Source: Glycomyces buryatensis
GTDB taxonomy: Bacteria; Actinomycetota; Actinomycetes; Mycobacteriales; Micromonosporaceae
Assembly (NCBI RefSeq): GCF_004912275.1
Contig: NZ_STGY01000001.1
Location: forward strand, 129,984-193,983
Length of the DNA: 64,000 nt
Direction of reading: 5' to 3'
The notes beneath the pieces were generated by a model that saw only the letters and a list, made by a program, of their open reading frames with translations, ran no database searches and was not told the origin of the DNA. A program made the translations under genes and the position numbers. Below are positions 27,770-36,352 of this stretch, piece by piece (positions within the stretch are counted from its first letter, which is position 1; each line of letters opens with the position of its first letter).

Positions 27770-28576
27770 TCAGTCGGTGCGGCGCCAGTCGCACACGGCG
27801 GTGTCCATGTTCGGTCCATCGGCCAGGACCACATAGACCTCGACCTTCGTGCCGTCCGAGAATTCGAACGGCACGTAGGCGCCGCTCGTGTCCTGAGTGG
27901 GGAGGCCGGCCTGGGGTTCGCCCTCGACGTCCCAGGACTCCCACTCGCGGACGTAGTCGTCGACCGGGTTCTCCCGCAGCTGCGGGCACAGGTTCGCGTA
28001 GGCGTCGTCCCAGTTCTCGTCGGCGATGTCGGCCATGAAGGTCTCGGCGGTGGACTCGATCTTGTCCAGCAGCGAATCGGTCAGCGACAGCAGCGAGACC
28101 ACCAGGGCCACAATGACACCGACAACGACGAAGAGGCCGCCGCCGATCCCGAACACGAGCTTGGCGGCGAATCGGCCGCCATTGCGCTCGGTCGGCGGGG
28201 CGGCGAAGGGGACGGGCACGCCGGTCGGGGTCGGGGGCTCGGACTGCGTGGGGTCGGTCGGTTCGACGGACAGGGTCGTCGGCGGCAGCGCCAGCGTCTT
28301 GTCGGTCTCGGGCCCGGCTGCCGGGCCCGAGACGGGCGGCGTCGAGCTCGGTTGCGCCGAAACCGGTCGGTCCGAGTCGGGTTCGGCCGAGACCGGTTGG
28401 GCCGGTTCGGGTTCCGCGGCGACCGGGGCACTGCCGGAGTCGGGGGCGACTTGGGCGGGCGCGGCGGGATCGCCGGGATCTGCGATCGGTTCGACCACGG
28501 ACTTCGGCTCTGCAGCGACCTGCTCGTCAGGAGTTCTCTCGGCCGGCTCGGGCGCGGGCTCGGGACGGTCGCTCAT
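27770..28576 (-). CDS. Pro-rich membrane-anchored protein with small C-terminal domain
   Basis: 268 aa. Residues 1-130 are Pro/Glu/Ala-rich. One helix at about 135-160 (FGIGGGLFVVVGVIVALVV) is followed by a DUF4878/NTF2-like exported domain (TFMADIADENWDDAYANLCPQL) with two Cys. The ATG at 28576 overlaps the stop of the upstream ABM gene (ATGA), so the two are coupled and are probably transcribed with, or read through from, the zinc operon. Function unknown. Confidence 0.78.
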   Translation of the reverse strand: MSDRPEPAPEPAERTPDEQVAAEPKSVVEPIADPGDPAAPAQVAPDSGSAPVAAEPEPAQPVSAEPDSDRPVSAQPSSTPPVSGPAAGPETDKTLALPPTTLSVEPTDPTQSEPPTPTGVPVPFAAPPTERNGGRFAAKLVFGIGGGLFVVVGVIVALVVSLLSLTDSLLDKIESTAETFMADIADENWDDAYANLCPQLRENPVDDYVREWESWDVEGEPQAGLPTQDTSGAYVPFEFSDGTKVEVYVVLADGPNMDTAVCDWRRTD

Positions 28577-28932
28577 CGGGCGGACTCCCGCCGGGCGGCC
28601 TCGGCGTCGTCCGAACGGTCCGAACCTGAACGGACGGGCGTATCGCCGGGGGCGCACTCGGCCAGGACCTCGAAGCCCGAGGCCTCGGGCAGCGCCCGGG
28701 ACAATAGCGGCGTCGACATCTTCACCTGGTAGTTCCCCAGGGCCCGACGGTAAACGCCGACCCCGGTCCACTCGGTCCACAAGAGCCACGTCGCGTCCTC
28801 GTCCACGGCGCGGCCCACGCCCCCGCGGACGTATCCGTCGCAGGCGGCCAGCGCGGTCAGAGCGGTCTCGGCGTCGCGCGAGAAGTCATCCGTTTCGCTT
28901 TCGGTGACGGCGAAACGATACAGAACCAGCAT
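28573..28932 (-). CDS. Antibiotic biosynthesis monooxygenase (ABM)-fold small protein
   Basis: 119 aa. MLVLYRFAV, a central FSRDAETALTALAACDGYVRGGVGR region and TWLLWTEWTGVGVYRRAL fit the dimeric alpha/beta ABM ferredoxin-like fold. The C-terminal 25 residues are charged and probably disordered. It begins nine bases after the zur stop. A redox or heme-degrading role is known for some ABM proteins, but nothing here fixes a substrate. Confidence 0.7.
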   Translation of the reverse strand: MLVLYRFAVTESETDDFSRDAETALTALAACDGYVRGGVGRAVDEDATWLLWTEWTGVGVYRRALGNYQVKMSTPLLSRALPEASGFEVLAECAPGDTPVRSGSDRSDDAEAARRESAR

Positions 28933-28941
28933 GGACCGAGC

Positions 28942-29358
28942 CTACTTCGAGCAGTCTGCGCAGAGTCCGTGGAGTTCGAGCGTGTGTCCGACGTCGGTGA
29001 AGCCGGCTTCGGAGGCGACCTTGTTGGCCCAGCGCTCGACGGTGGGCCCGGCGACCTCGACGGTCTTGCCGCACAGTCGGCACACCAGGTGGTGGTGGTG
29101 CTCTTCGGCGGAGCAGAGGCGGTAGAGGTGGTCGCCTCCGGGCAGGCGCATCACGTCGACCACGCCGGCGTCGGCGAAGGCCTGGAGGGTGCGGTAGACG
29201 GTGGTCAGGCCGATCTTGGAGCCCGAGTCGCGGAGGATCGCGTGGAGGTCCTGGGCCGAGCGGAAGGCGTCGTCGGACTCCAGCAGTCCGAGGATCGCGG
29301 TCCGCTGCTTGGTGGACCGGGCCATGTTCTCGGCCGGCGGCTTGGCGGTCATCATCAT
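28942..29358 (-). CDS. zur: Zinc uptake regulator Zur (Fur family)
   Basis: 138 aa. An N-terminal winged helix (KQRTAILGLLESDD, SAQDLHAIL, GLTTVYRTLQAFADAGVVDV) is followed by the metal-binding domain: HLYRLCSAEEHHHHLVCRLCG, and HTLELHGLCADCSK with the second CxxC. This is the Zur rather than Fur pattern. It is the last core gene of the znuA-znuC-znuB-smtB-zur operon, its ATG overlapping the smtB-like stop, and is presumably autoregulated through the box at 32508. Zur with zinc bound represses uptake genes. Confidence 0.93.
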   Translation of the reverse strand: MMMTAKPPAENMARSTKQRTAILGLLESDDAFRSAQDLHAILRDSGSKIGLTTVYRTLQAFADAGVVDVMRLPGGDHLYRLCSAEEHHHHLVCRLCGKTVEVAGPTVERWANKVASEAGFTDVGHTLELHGLCADCSK

Positions 29359-29735
29359 CGCTCCTCCCGTGCGTGGTTCACCGCGTCCGTGACGATGTGC
29401 GCGATGTGGTCGTCGATGAGGCTGTAGGAGATTTCCCTGCCCGACCGCGTCCCGCGCACGATACCCGCACCCCGCAGGACGCGCAAATGCTGGGATACCA
29501 GTGGCTGGGTGACGCCGAGAACCTCGACGATCTCGTGCACGAACTTGGGGCCCGGCGCCAGCTCCATCACGATGGCGATGCGGAGCGGCGCCGAGAGCGC
29601 GCGCAGGAGCTCTCCGGCCGCTTCATAGTCGGCCGGGGTGGATTCCTCAACTTCGGTCTCAGTCCGCACCTCGCAAAAATATCGCGCCCGGTGCACATCT
29701 GCCTGCGCAGGTGCCGTCCGCCGCACCTCACTCAT
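29355..29735 (-). CDS. ArsR/SmtB-family zinc-sensing regulator
   Basis: 126 aa. The winged helix (LRIAIVMELAPGPKFVHEIVEVLGVTQPLVSQHLRVLRGAGIV) precedes a C-terminal helix DDHIAHIVTDAVNHARE. That helix carries exactly the D-x-H-x10-H-x2-E zinc site of SmtB/CzrA alpha-5. It overlaps znuB by ATGA upstream and zur by ATGA downstream. In mycobacteria SmtB and Zur are also encoded together. This protein probably de-represses when zinc is high, opposite in logic to Zur. ATG 29735 begins MSEVRRTAPAQ; the longer open frame is the antisense of znuB. Confidence 0.9.
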   Translation of the reverse strand: MSEVRRTAPAQADVHRARYFCEVRTETEVEESTPADYEAAGELLRALSAPLRIAIVMELAPGPKFVHEIVEVLGVTQPLVSQHLRVLRGAGIVRGTRSGREISYSLIDDHIAHIVTDAVNHAREER

Positions 29736-30622
29736 GCTTTCGAGGGGAGTTCGACTTCGAGCGGCTCGCCTTCGGGGGGCGGGTGGCGCCGCCAGGTGCG
29801 CCTGAGTCGGTGGACGATGGCGGCCGCGGTGGCGGTGACGACGAAGCAGGCGACGCCGATGAGCACGATGGTGGCGCCGGGCGGGACGTCTTGGACGGCG
29901 GAGGTGATGATGCCGGCGCCGGCGATGAGGAATCCGGCGGCCATGCCGCCGAACATGGTGGCCTTCAGGGAGCGGGTGAACTGCTGGACGGTGACGACGG
30001 GGATGACGAGGAGGGCGCTGACCAGCAGCAGGCCGACGGCGCGCATGGAGACGGAGACGGTGACGGCGGTGGTCATGAGCAGGAGCAGGTTGAGGCCGGC
30101 GACGGGGAGGCCGGCGACGCGCGCGTACTGCTCGTCGGCGCAGATCGCGGACATCCAGGGCCGCAGGACGAGCATGAGGAGGGCGACGGCCGCTCCCCCG
30201 CCGACGACGGTCCAGACCTCGGTCCAGCCGGTGGTGAGCAGGGAGCCGAAGAGGTACTGCTGGAGGTTGGCGACGCCCTTGTCGGCGGCGAGGCCGGTGA
30301 GGTAGACGCCGCCGGCGATGCCGCCGTAGAACATCATGGCGAGCGCGACGTCGCCGGAGGTCTTGGAGTGGCTGCGGAGCAGCTCCATGACGATGGAGGC
30401 GGCGATGGTGACGGCGAGGGTCGTCCACATCGGCGAGGTGGAGGTGAGGAAGCCGACGGCGACGCCGGTGAGGGCGATGTGGCCGAGGCCGTCGCCGATG
30501 AGCGCGAGGCGTTTCTGCACGAGGAAGACGCCGACGGCGGGGGCGCACAGGCCGACGACGAGCGCGCTGATGAGGGCGCGCTGCATGAACTCGTAATTGA
30601 GGATCGACAGGTCGAGGCTCAT
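29732..30622 (-). CDS. znuB: Zinc ABC transporter permease ZnuB
   Basis: 296 aa with eight or nine hydrophobic segments spread over the whole length, as in ABC-3 metal permeases. The EYARVAGLPVAGLNLLLL block near residues 175-190 is the ABC-3 coupling region. It starts immediately after the znuC stop and overlaps the smtB-like ATG by four bases. It forms the membrane channel of the zinc importer. Confidence 0.93.
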   Translation of the reverse strand: MSLDLSILNYEFMQRALISALVVGLCAPAVGVFLVQKRLALIGDGLGHIALTGVAVGFLTSTSPMWTTLAVTIAASIVMELLRSHSKTSGDVALAMMFYGGIAGGVYLTGLAADKGVANLQQYLFGSLLTTGWTEVWTVVGGGAAVALLMLVLRPWMSAICADEQYARVAGLPVAGLNLLLLMTTAVTVSVSMRAVGLLLVSALLVIPVVTVQQFTRSLKATMFGGMAAGFLIAGAGIITSAVQDVPPGATIVLIGVACFVVTATAAAIVHRLRRTWRRHPPPEGEPLEVELPSKA

Positions 30623-31387
30623 TTATTTGCTGCCCCAGAGGTTCTCGGTATCGGCGTCGCCATTGGCGTGCGGGTGCTCGTGCTGGTGGGCGGGGTCGGC
30701 GTGTTCGCCGACGGGGCGCGGGGGCTCGCCGTCGTGGACGACCTTGCCGTCGGCGAGGACGATGGCGCGGTCGAGCCGGTCGGTGAGCGGGCCGAGTTCG
30801 TGGGTGATGATCAGGACGGCGCAGCCGGCGTCGACCCGGTCCGAGACGACGTTGGCGAGGGCGGCCTGGGTTTCGGCGTCGACGCCGACGGTGGGCTCGT
30901 CCATGATGAGCACGTCGGGTTCGGTGGCGAGGGCGCGGGCGATGAGGACGCGCTGCTGCTGGCCTCCGGAGAGGGTGTCGACGGCGCAGCGGGCGTGGCC
31001 TTCGAGGCCGACTTCGGCGAGGGAGCGGGCGACGGCTTCCCGGTCGGCGCGGCGGGACGGCAGGCCGAGGAGGCGGTGGGCGAGGCGTCCCTGCGAGACG
31101 ACCTCGGCGGCGGTGGAGGGGACGCCGGAGGCGGCGCCGGTGCGCTGGGGGACGTAGCCGACCCGTTTCCAGTCGCGGAAGCGCCTTTGGGCGGTGCCGA
31201 AGAGTTCGACCTCGCCGCCGGCGAGCGGCACCAGGCCGACGATGGCCTTGACGAGGGTGGACTTGCCGGATCCGTTGGCGCCCATGACGGCGACGGCCTC
31301 GCCGGGCTGGATGACGAGGTCGACGCCGCGTACGACGGCGCGACCGCCGTAGGAGACGGTCGCGCCGCGGGTTTCGATGACGGGCAT
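30623..31387 (-). CDS. znuC: Zinc ABC transporter ATPase ZnuC
   Basis: 254 aa. Walker A GANGSGKST (about residues 36-44), Q-loop VGYVPQRTG, signature LSGGQQQR, Walker B VLIMDEP and the H-loop ITHELG are all present. The C-terminus carries a His-rich tail (HADPAHQHEHPHANGD), which may hold or sense zinc at the transporter. It is adjacent to znuB without a gap and 15 bases after znuA. Confidence 0.95.
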   Translation of the reverse strand: MPVIETRGATVSYGGRAVVRGVDLVIQPGEAVAVMGANGSGKSTLVKAIVGLVPLAGGEVELFGTAQRRFRDWKRVGYVPQRTGAASGVPSTAAEVVSQGRLAHRLLGLPSRRADREAVARSLAEVGLEGHARCAVDTLSGGQQQRVLIARALATEPDVLIMDEPTVGVDAETQAALANVVSDRVDAGCAVLIITHELGPLTDRLDRAIVLADGKVVHDGEPPRPVGEHADPAHQHEHPHANGDADTENLWGSK

Positions 31388-31401
31388 GGTGTTGATTGTG
31401 C

Positions 31402-32487
31402 CTATGCCGCGCCCAGCGCGGTCTGCAACACGGCGACGTTGTCGCGCATGACGCTGAAGTAGTCCTCGTCGGCGTCGATCTGCTCGTCGGTCAGGCCTTC
31501 GAGCGGGTTGAGCACGGCGGTCTGGGCGCCGGTCTCGGCGGCGAGGGTGTCGGCGATGTCGGAGGAGACGAGGGTTTCGAAGAAGATCGTGGTGACCCCG
31601 TGCTCCTCGACGAACTCGGCGACCTCGGCCATGCGCTGCGTGTTGGGCTCCTGGTCGGGGCTCAGGCCCGAGATGGCGACCTGGTGGAGGTCGTAGCGGT
31701 CGGCGAGGTAGCCGAAGGCGGCATGGGAGGTGACGATGTCGTCCGCGGTGCGGGCGGCCAGCGCGTCGGTGAATTCGGTGTCGAGCTCGGTGAGCTCGGC
31801 GGTGAAGGCCTCGGCGTTGCCGGTGTAGGTCGACTCGTTGCCTGAGTCGATGCCGGTCAGTGCGTCGCCGATGGCCTCGCCGATCTGGGCGTAGCGCATC
31901 GGGTCGAGCCAGAGGTGGGGGTCGGTGCCTTCGAGGGCTTCGTCCTCGTGGTCGTGGCCCTCTTCTTCTTCGGCGTGCTCGTCCTCGGAGGCGGTCTCCT
32001 CGGCGTGGGATTCCTCCTCCGCGTGGGTTTCCTCCTCGGCGTGCTCGTCTTCAGCATGCTCGTCTGCGTGTTCGTCCTCGGCGTGTTCGTCCTCGGCGTG
32101 CTCGTCCTCGAAGGCCTCGGTCTCGTCGTAGTCGATCAGGTCGACCGCGGTGGCGACGTCGAGGGCCTTGTCGGAGGCGTACTGCTCGATGGCCTCGTCG
32201 AGTTCGGGGATGAATCCGCCCAGGTAGACGATGTAGTCGGCCTCTTCGATGGCGGCGATATCGGAGGGGGCGAGTTCGAGGTCGTGGGGCTCCTGGCCGG
32301 CGGGGGTCAGGTTGGAGACGTTGACGTTGTCGCCGCCGACCTGCTCGGTCGCGAAGGCGAGGGGGTAGAAGGCGGCCACGACGTCGATCGGGCCTCCGGC
32401 GTCGGCGGAGTCCTCGCCGCAGGCGGCGAGGGAACCGGCGGCGAGGAGGCCGGCGATGGGCAAGGTGATGAAGGCGGAACGGCGCAT
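31402..32487 (-). CDS. znuA: Zinc-binding lipoprotein ZnuA
   Basis: 361 aa. The signal peptide ends at LAAC, a lipobox, so the protein is lipid-anchored outside the cell. The cluster A-I fold shows HDLELAPSD near the first metal histidine, DPHLWLDPMRY, SHAAFGYLADRY and the final ETLVSS / EDYFSVM region. A long acidic His-rich loop (about residues 125-175, repeated E-D-E-H-A) is expanded compared with most ZnuA proteins. ATG 32487 was chosen because it gives a proper signal peptide; the perfect Zur box is 21-35 bases upstream. Confidence 0.95.
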   Translation of the reverse strand: MRRSAFITLPIAGLLAAGSLAACGEDSADAGGPIDVVAAFYPLAFATEQVGGDNVNVSNLTPAGQEPHDLELAPSDIAAIEEADYIVYLGGFIPELDEAIEQYASDKALDVATAVDLIDYDETEAFEDEHAEDEHAEDEHADEHAEDEHAEEETHAEEESHAEETASEDEHAEEEEGHDHEDEALEGTDPHLWLDPMRYAQIGEAIGDALTGIDSGNESTYTGNAEAFTAELTELDTEFTDALAARTADDIVTSHAAFGYLADRYDLHQVAISGLSPDQEPNTQRMAEVAEFVEEHGVTTIFFETLVSSDIADTLAAETGAQTAVLNPLEGLTDEQIDADEDYFSVMRDNVAVLQTALGAA

Positions 32488-32507
32488 GAGCGAAGCTTGC
32501 CTCGTTA

Positions 32508-32522
32508 TGACAATCATTGTCA
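32508..32522. promoter_or_regulatory. Zur box upstream of znuA (perfect palindrome)
   Basis: TGACAATCATTGTCA is an exact 7-1-7 inverted repeat, the actinobacterial Zur operator form, centred 28 bases before the znuA ATG. It should cover the promoter and repress the znuA-znuC-znuB-smtB-zur operon when zinc is sufficient. Confidence 0.85.
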
Positions 32523-32631
32523 ACATCTAATATGTGCGGCGCGGCGGGCCGAAGTCGATCATGAGCAGGGGGTTATGCCGTTCGCCGGCCGATTGTCCGG
32601 GCGCCTCGCATGACCGGACTCACGGGAAACG

Positions 32632-33348
32632 CTACTGGTATTCGTTCTCGGGCGATTCGATCGGGTCGATCGATTCGACCTCGATGTAGGGGACGAGTTC
32701 GCCGTTGATCTCGTCGCGGGACTGGCGGGCCGAGTAGGTGCCGATGACCTCGACCCACTGGTCGGGCTCCAGGCCCTCGGGGACGTCGCCGTCGAAGCCG
32801 ATCTTGACGGGGCGGGCGTCGGCCGCGCAGCAGGAGACGATCATGCGCGCCAGCTGCGGCTCGTCGCCGTTGTACAGGATGAAGCCGCGCAGTTGGATCC
32901 GGTGGCCCTCGAGGGTGTTGCCGTCGTCGAACACGGCGCGGGAGCCGTAGTCGAGCAGGGTGAGCGGGACGGGGTCGACGTCGTCGGGCAGTTCGGGGTA
33001 GGTCGACTGGGACTCCTGGGCGCCGATGGCGGTGCCGGTGCGTTCGGCCTCGTAGGAGCCGAGGGCGCCGGGGGCGACCAGGAGCATGCCGATGACGGGG
33101 GCCAGCAAGAGCCAGGCGACCTTGGGCTCGCCGTGCCCGTGGTCGCCTGAGTCGGGCGCAGGGTCCCGGTGCTCTTTCCAGGCGTCCCAGGCGGTGATCG
33201 CGGCGACCACGATCAACAGGACTCCGGCGGGGACGATGAGCCACAGCGCGTAGGGCTTGACGTAGTTGAGGTAATCGCCGGTGGCGGCCAGGCGCAGCAG
33301 GCCGCCGCCGACCAGGAGCAGGATCACCGCTTGGGCATCGCGTCTCAC
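32632..33348 (-). CDS. TIGR03943 (DUF1980) family permease partner
   Basis: 238 aa. Three hydrophobic segments in the first half (VILLLVGGGLLRL, YALWLIVPAGVLLIVVAAI, VAWLLLAPVIGMLLVA) are followed by an exported OB-like domain with the MIVSCCAADARPVKIGFDGD motif of the TIGR03943 family. The GTG at 33348 overlaps the upstream permease stop (GTGA). In many Gram-positives this family is encoded next to a YraQ/DUF318 permease as here, and the pair is suspected of metal or small-molecule transport. Confidence 0.85.
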   Translation of the reverse strand: MRRDAQAVILLLVGGGLLRLAATGDYLNYVKPYALWLIVPAGVLLIVVAAITAWDAWKEHRDPAPDSGDHGHGEPKVAWLLLAPVIGMLLVAPGALGSYEAERTGTAIGAQESQSTYPELPDDVDPVPLTLLDYGSRAVFDDGNTLEGHRIQLRGFILYNGDEPQLARMIVSCCAADARPVKIGFDGDVPEGLEPDQWVEVIGTYSARQSRDEINGELVPYIEVESIDPIESPENEYQ

Positions 33349-34370
33349 AACCAGATCACTCCCATTAGGACGCTCGCGAGGAGGGCGGTGCAGAACACCG
33401 CGGGGGCGAAGCGGGCCGCGAAGCGCCGGCCGAAGGTCCCCGACTGCATCGCGATGAGTTTGACGTCGACGAACGGGCCGACGACCATGAACGCCAGTTT
33501 CGCGGTCGGCGAGAACTGGGTCAGGGACGCGGCGACGAACGCGTCGGATTCGGAGCAGATCGAGACCAGCACCGCGAGGATCGCGAGGGCCAGGACGCCG
33601 AGCACGGGGTGCTCGGCGATCGGGGCGAGCCATGTCTCGGGGACGAGGGTGTTGAGCGTGGCGGCGATGGCCGCGCCGATGACGAGGTAGCCGGCGGCGT
33701 GCAGGAAGTCGTGGCGGATCGCCGACCAGAACGCGGCCCACTTGCCGCCGTCATGGTGGCGGTGCTTGGGAACGTTGAGCCATTCGGTCTTGCCGAGCTT
33801 CGCCCACAGCCAGCCGATGGCGATCGCGGCGGCCAGGGAGGCCGCCACGCGCGCGCCGACCATCTGGGGCTGCCCCGGGAAGGCCACGAAGGTCGAGACG
33901 ACCACGATCGGGTTGATGGCCGGGGAGGCGAGCATGAAGGTGAACGCGGCAGCGGGCGCCACGCCACGGCGGACCAGGGCTCCGGCGACGGGGACCGAGG
34001 CGCATTCGCAGGCGGGCAGCACCGCGCCGGAGAGCCCGGCGACGGGAACGGCGAAGGCGGCGCGCTTGGGGACGACCTTGTGGAAGAACCCGGCCGGGAC
34101 GAAGGAGGCGATGGCGGCCGACAGGACGGTGCCGAGGACGAGGAACGGGACGGCCTGGACGGTGACGGCGACGAAGCGGGCGGCCCACGCCTGCGCGAGA
34201 GGCTGCGCGAAGAGCTCGGCCAGACCAGGGCGGGCGGTGAGACCGAAGACGAGCAGGAGCGCAAGGGCCTCAATCGAAGTCAACCCGCGGCGGCGGGCGC
34301 GCGGGGGCGAGGGGTCGGCCTTCGCGCCGGCCTCGTCGGTCTTAGAGCTCACCGGTTCATTGTGCGGCAT
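33345..34370 (-). CDS. YraQ/DUF318-family permease
   Basis: 341 aa with two clusters of membrane helices (about residues 28-160 and 215-340) separated by a hydrophilic loop. The LPACECASVPVAGALVRRGV block (residues about 115-135) and FVDVKLIAMQSGTFGR near the end are the family signatures. ATG 34370 gives the longest form; a GTG at 34352 is an alternative. Coupled with the TIGR03943 gene by a 4-base overlap. It sits beside the znu operon, so a metal-related role is plausible, but I see no Zur box before it. Confidence 0.85.
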   Translation of the reverse strand: MPHNEPVSSKTDEAGAKADPSPPRARRRGLTSIEALALLLVFGLTARPGLAELFAQPLAQAWAARFVAVTVQAVPFLVLGTVLSAAIASFVPAGFFHKVVPKRAAFAVPVAGLSGAVLPACECASVPVAGALVRRGVAPAAAFTFMLASPAINPIVVVSTFVAFPGQPQMVGARVAASLAAAIAIGWLWAKLGKTEWLNVPKHRHHDGGKWAAFWSAIRHDFLHAAGYLVIGAAIAATLNTLVPETWLAPIAEHPVLGVLALAILAVLVSICSESDAFVAASLTQFSPTAKLAFMVVGPFVDVKLIAMQSGTFGRRFAARFAPAVFCTALLASVLMGVIWL

Positions 34371-34455
34371 GGAACGGAAGCCGGGAAGGGCCGCCCCGCG
34401 CGGTGATCGGCGACCGGCCGGGAAGTCGCAAGCCGATACTTATTACTCTGATGCG

Positions 34456-35358
34456 GTGCGCGTTCCACCCACTGTCACCACACATCACGGCCGCATCGTC
34501 TCTCTGAGCCGAAGCCTGCTGGCCCACAAGCGTTTCCAAGTGCTGTCGATGCTGATCATCGTCCTCAACGGCGCTGTATTGGGCGCCATGACCTTCCCCA
34601 GGTTCGAGGACTCGGAGACGCTGGTCCAGATCGACCACGGCTGCCTGGTGTTCTTCACCTTCGAGGTGCTGCTGGGGATCATCGCGTGCGGGCCGAAGCC
34701 GTGGCGGTACTTCAAGACCGGGTGGAACGTCTTCGACTTCGCGATCGTGGTCGCCTCGTTCCTGCCGGGGCTGCGGGAGAACGTGACGATCCTGCGGTTG
34801 CTGCGGCTGGCGCGGGTGCTGCGCATCGTCCGGTCGATGCCGAGCCTCCAGCTCATCCTTGTCGCGCTGGGCAAGGCGATCCCGAAGTCCGCCGGCGTGT
34901 TCGCGCTGTGCGGGGTGGTCATGTACCTGTGGGCGATGATCGGGTGGATCGCCTTCGCCAAGAACGACCTCGAGCATTTCGACACGGTCGGGGCCGCCCT
35001 GCTGGTGCTGCTCCAGATGCTCACCTTCGACGACCTGGGCGCGACCATCCGCGCGAGCATGGCGGAGAACATCTGGACGCTGCCGTACTTCGTGGTGTTC
35101 GTGCTGTTCGCGGCGTTCCTGCTGATGAACGTCCTCATCGGTGTCGTGCTGGCCTCCATGGAGGAGGCGCAGCGGGTGGACGACGAGGACGGCCAGGTCT
35201 CGGCGGACACGGCCGTGGTCCTGAAACGGCTCGATCATCTACAGGGCACAGTGAACCAGCTGTTGGAGGAGCGCGAACGCGCCAAGGCGTTCACGCCCTT
35301 CAACGGAACGAACGGGCAGAAGGCCCCCGCGCAGGCCTCGGCGAACCAGCGGAACTAG
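34456..35358 (+). CDS. Voltage-gated cation channel, NaChBac-like
   Basis: 300 aa with the six-helix plan of single-domain bacterial sodium channels. S1-S3 span about residues 23-110. S4 reads ILRLLRLARVLRIVRS with positive residues at regular spacing. S5 is at about 145-165, a pore loop reads LQMLTFDDLGATI, and S6 is at about 205-230. The C-terminus has a coiled-coil-like ERERAK tail. The pore reads TFDDLG where NaChBac has TLESW. GTG 34456 lies six bases after TACTCT, which suggests a leaderless transcript. Confidence 0.88.
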   Translation: MRVPPTVTTHHGRIVSLSRSLLAHKRFQVLSMLIIVLNGAVLGAMTFPRFEDSETLVQIDHGCLVFFTFEVLLGIIACGPKPWRYFKTGWNVFDFAIVVASFLPGLRENVTILRLLRLARVLRIVRSMPSLQLILVALGKAIPKSAGVFALCGVVMYLWAMIGWIAFAKNDLEHFDTVGAALLVLLQMLTFDDLGATIRASMAENIWTLPYFVVFVLFAAFLLMNVLIGVVLASMEEAQRVDDEDGQVSADTAVVLKRLDHLQGTVNQLLEERERAKAFTPFNGTNGQKAPAQASANQRN

Positions 35359-35415
35359 GGGTGGTCGAGCACCTTAGTGGTGTTCACGAACCCCCGAGGA
35401 CCGCACCGATTCCGA

Positions 35416-36198
35416 TCACTTGACAGGATTCGGCTCAGCACCACCGAAGCGCCTGTCGCGCCGCGCATAGATCTCGCAGGCCTGCCACAGGTGACGGCGG
35501 TCGAAGTCCGGCCACAGCACGTCCAGGTAGACCATCTCGGCGTACGCCGACTGCCACAGCAGATAGTTCGAGGTCCGCTGCTCCCCCGAGGGCCGCAGGA
35601 ACAGGTCCACATCGGGCAGGTCCGGGTTGTACATGTAGCGCGCGAAGGTCCGCTCGCTCACCCGATCCGGATTCACCTTGCCGGCCTTGACATCCCGGGC
35701 CAGCGCGGCCGCCGCGTCGGCGATCTCGGCGCGGCCGCCGTAGTTCACGCAGAACTGGAGCGTGATCTTGTCATTGTGCTTCGACATCTCCTCGGCCACC
35801 CGAAGCTCGTCGATGACGCTCTTCCACAGCTTGGGCCGACGCCCGGCCCAGCGAATGCGGACGCCCATCGCATTGAGCTCGTCGCGGCGGCGGTGGATGA
35901 CGTCGCGATTGAAGCCCATGAGCCACCGGACCTCTTCGGGGCTGCGCCGCCAGTTCTCGGTGGAGAAGGCATAGGCGGAGAGGGTGCCGATGCCCATCTC
36001 GATCGCGCCCTCGATGGTGTCGAACAGCGAGGACTCACCCATCTGGTGCCCCTCGGTCCGCTTGAGCCCGCGCTGCTTGGCCCACCGGCCATTGCCGTCC
36101 ATGACCAGCGCGACATGCTTCGGAACAAGATCGGGCGGCAACTCGGGCGGAACCGCCCCTGAAGGGTGCGGTTTCGGCGGCTCGTATACGCGGCTCAA
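35416..36198 (-). CDS. uppS: Isoprenyl transferase (undecaprenyl diphosphate synthase)
   Basis: 260 aa. A cis-prenyltransferase that builds the lipid carrier for cell-wall synthesis. It shows [18 protein letters not shown] (catalytic Asp, IPP/FPP binding), [25 protein letters not shown], and the C-terminal [24 protein letters not shown] block. TTG at 36198 was chosen because GGAGG lies five bases upstream; the frame continues to a TTG at 36210 that overlaps this ribosome site. It precedes recO's 3' end on the same strand. It uses FPP-type substrates, as does the terpene cluster further on. Confidence 0.95.
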   Translation of the reverse strand: MSRVYEPPKPHPSGAVPPELPPDLVPKHVALVMDGNGRWAKQRGLKRTEGHQMGESSLFDTIEGAIEMGIGTLSAYAFSTENWRRSPEEVRWLMGFNRDVIHRRRDELNAMGVRIRWAGRRPKLWKSVIDELRVAEEMSKHNDKITLQFCVNYGGRAEIADAAAALARDVKAGKVNPDRVSERTFARYMYNPDLPDVDLFLRPSGEQRTSNYLLWQSAYAEMVYLDVLWPDFDRRHLWQACEIYARRDRRFGGAEPNPVK

Positions 36199-36352
36199 AG
36201 AGACCTCCAAATCAGGCGGCGGGGACTCGATCCTAATCTGGCCGGGGCCGCACCGGATCCCCCGACCGCAACAGGGTGTCCCACCCCCGACATAGCGTTG
36301 AACGGGCGGCCTTCTCGCGCCCGATTTGCCGGGAGTTCGTCGAGGACAGGCC

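Noticed and set aside
29736-30548. N-terminal extension of the ArsR-type regulator
   Set aside because: The extension is Arg/His-rich antisense-like sequence inside znuB; ATG 29735 overlaps the znuB stop and starts the conserved protein.
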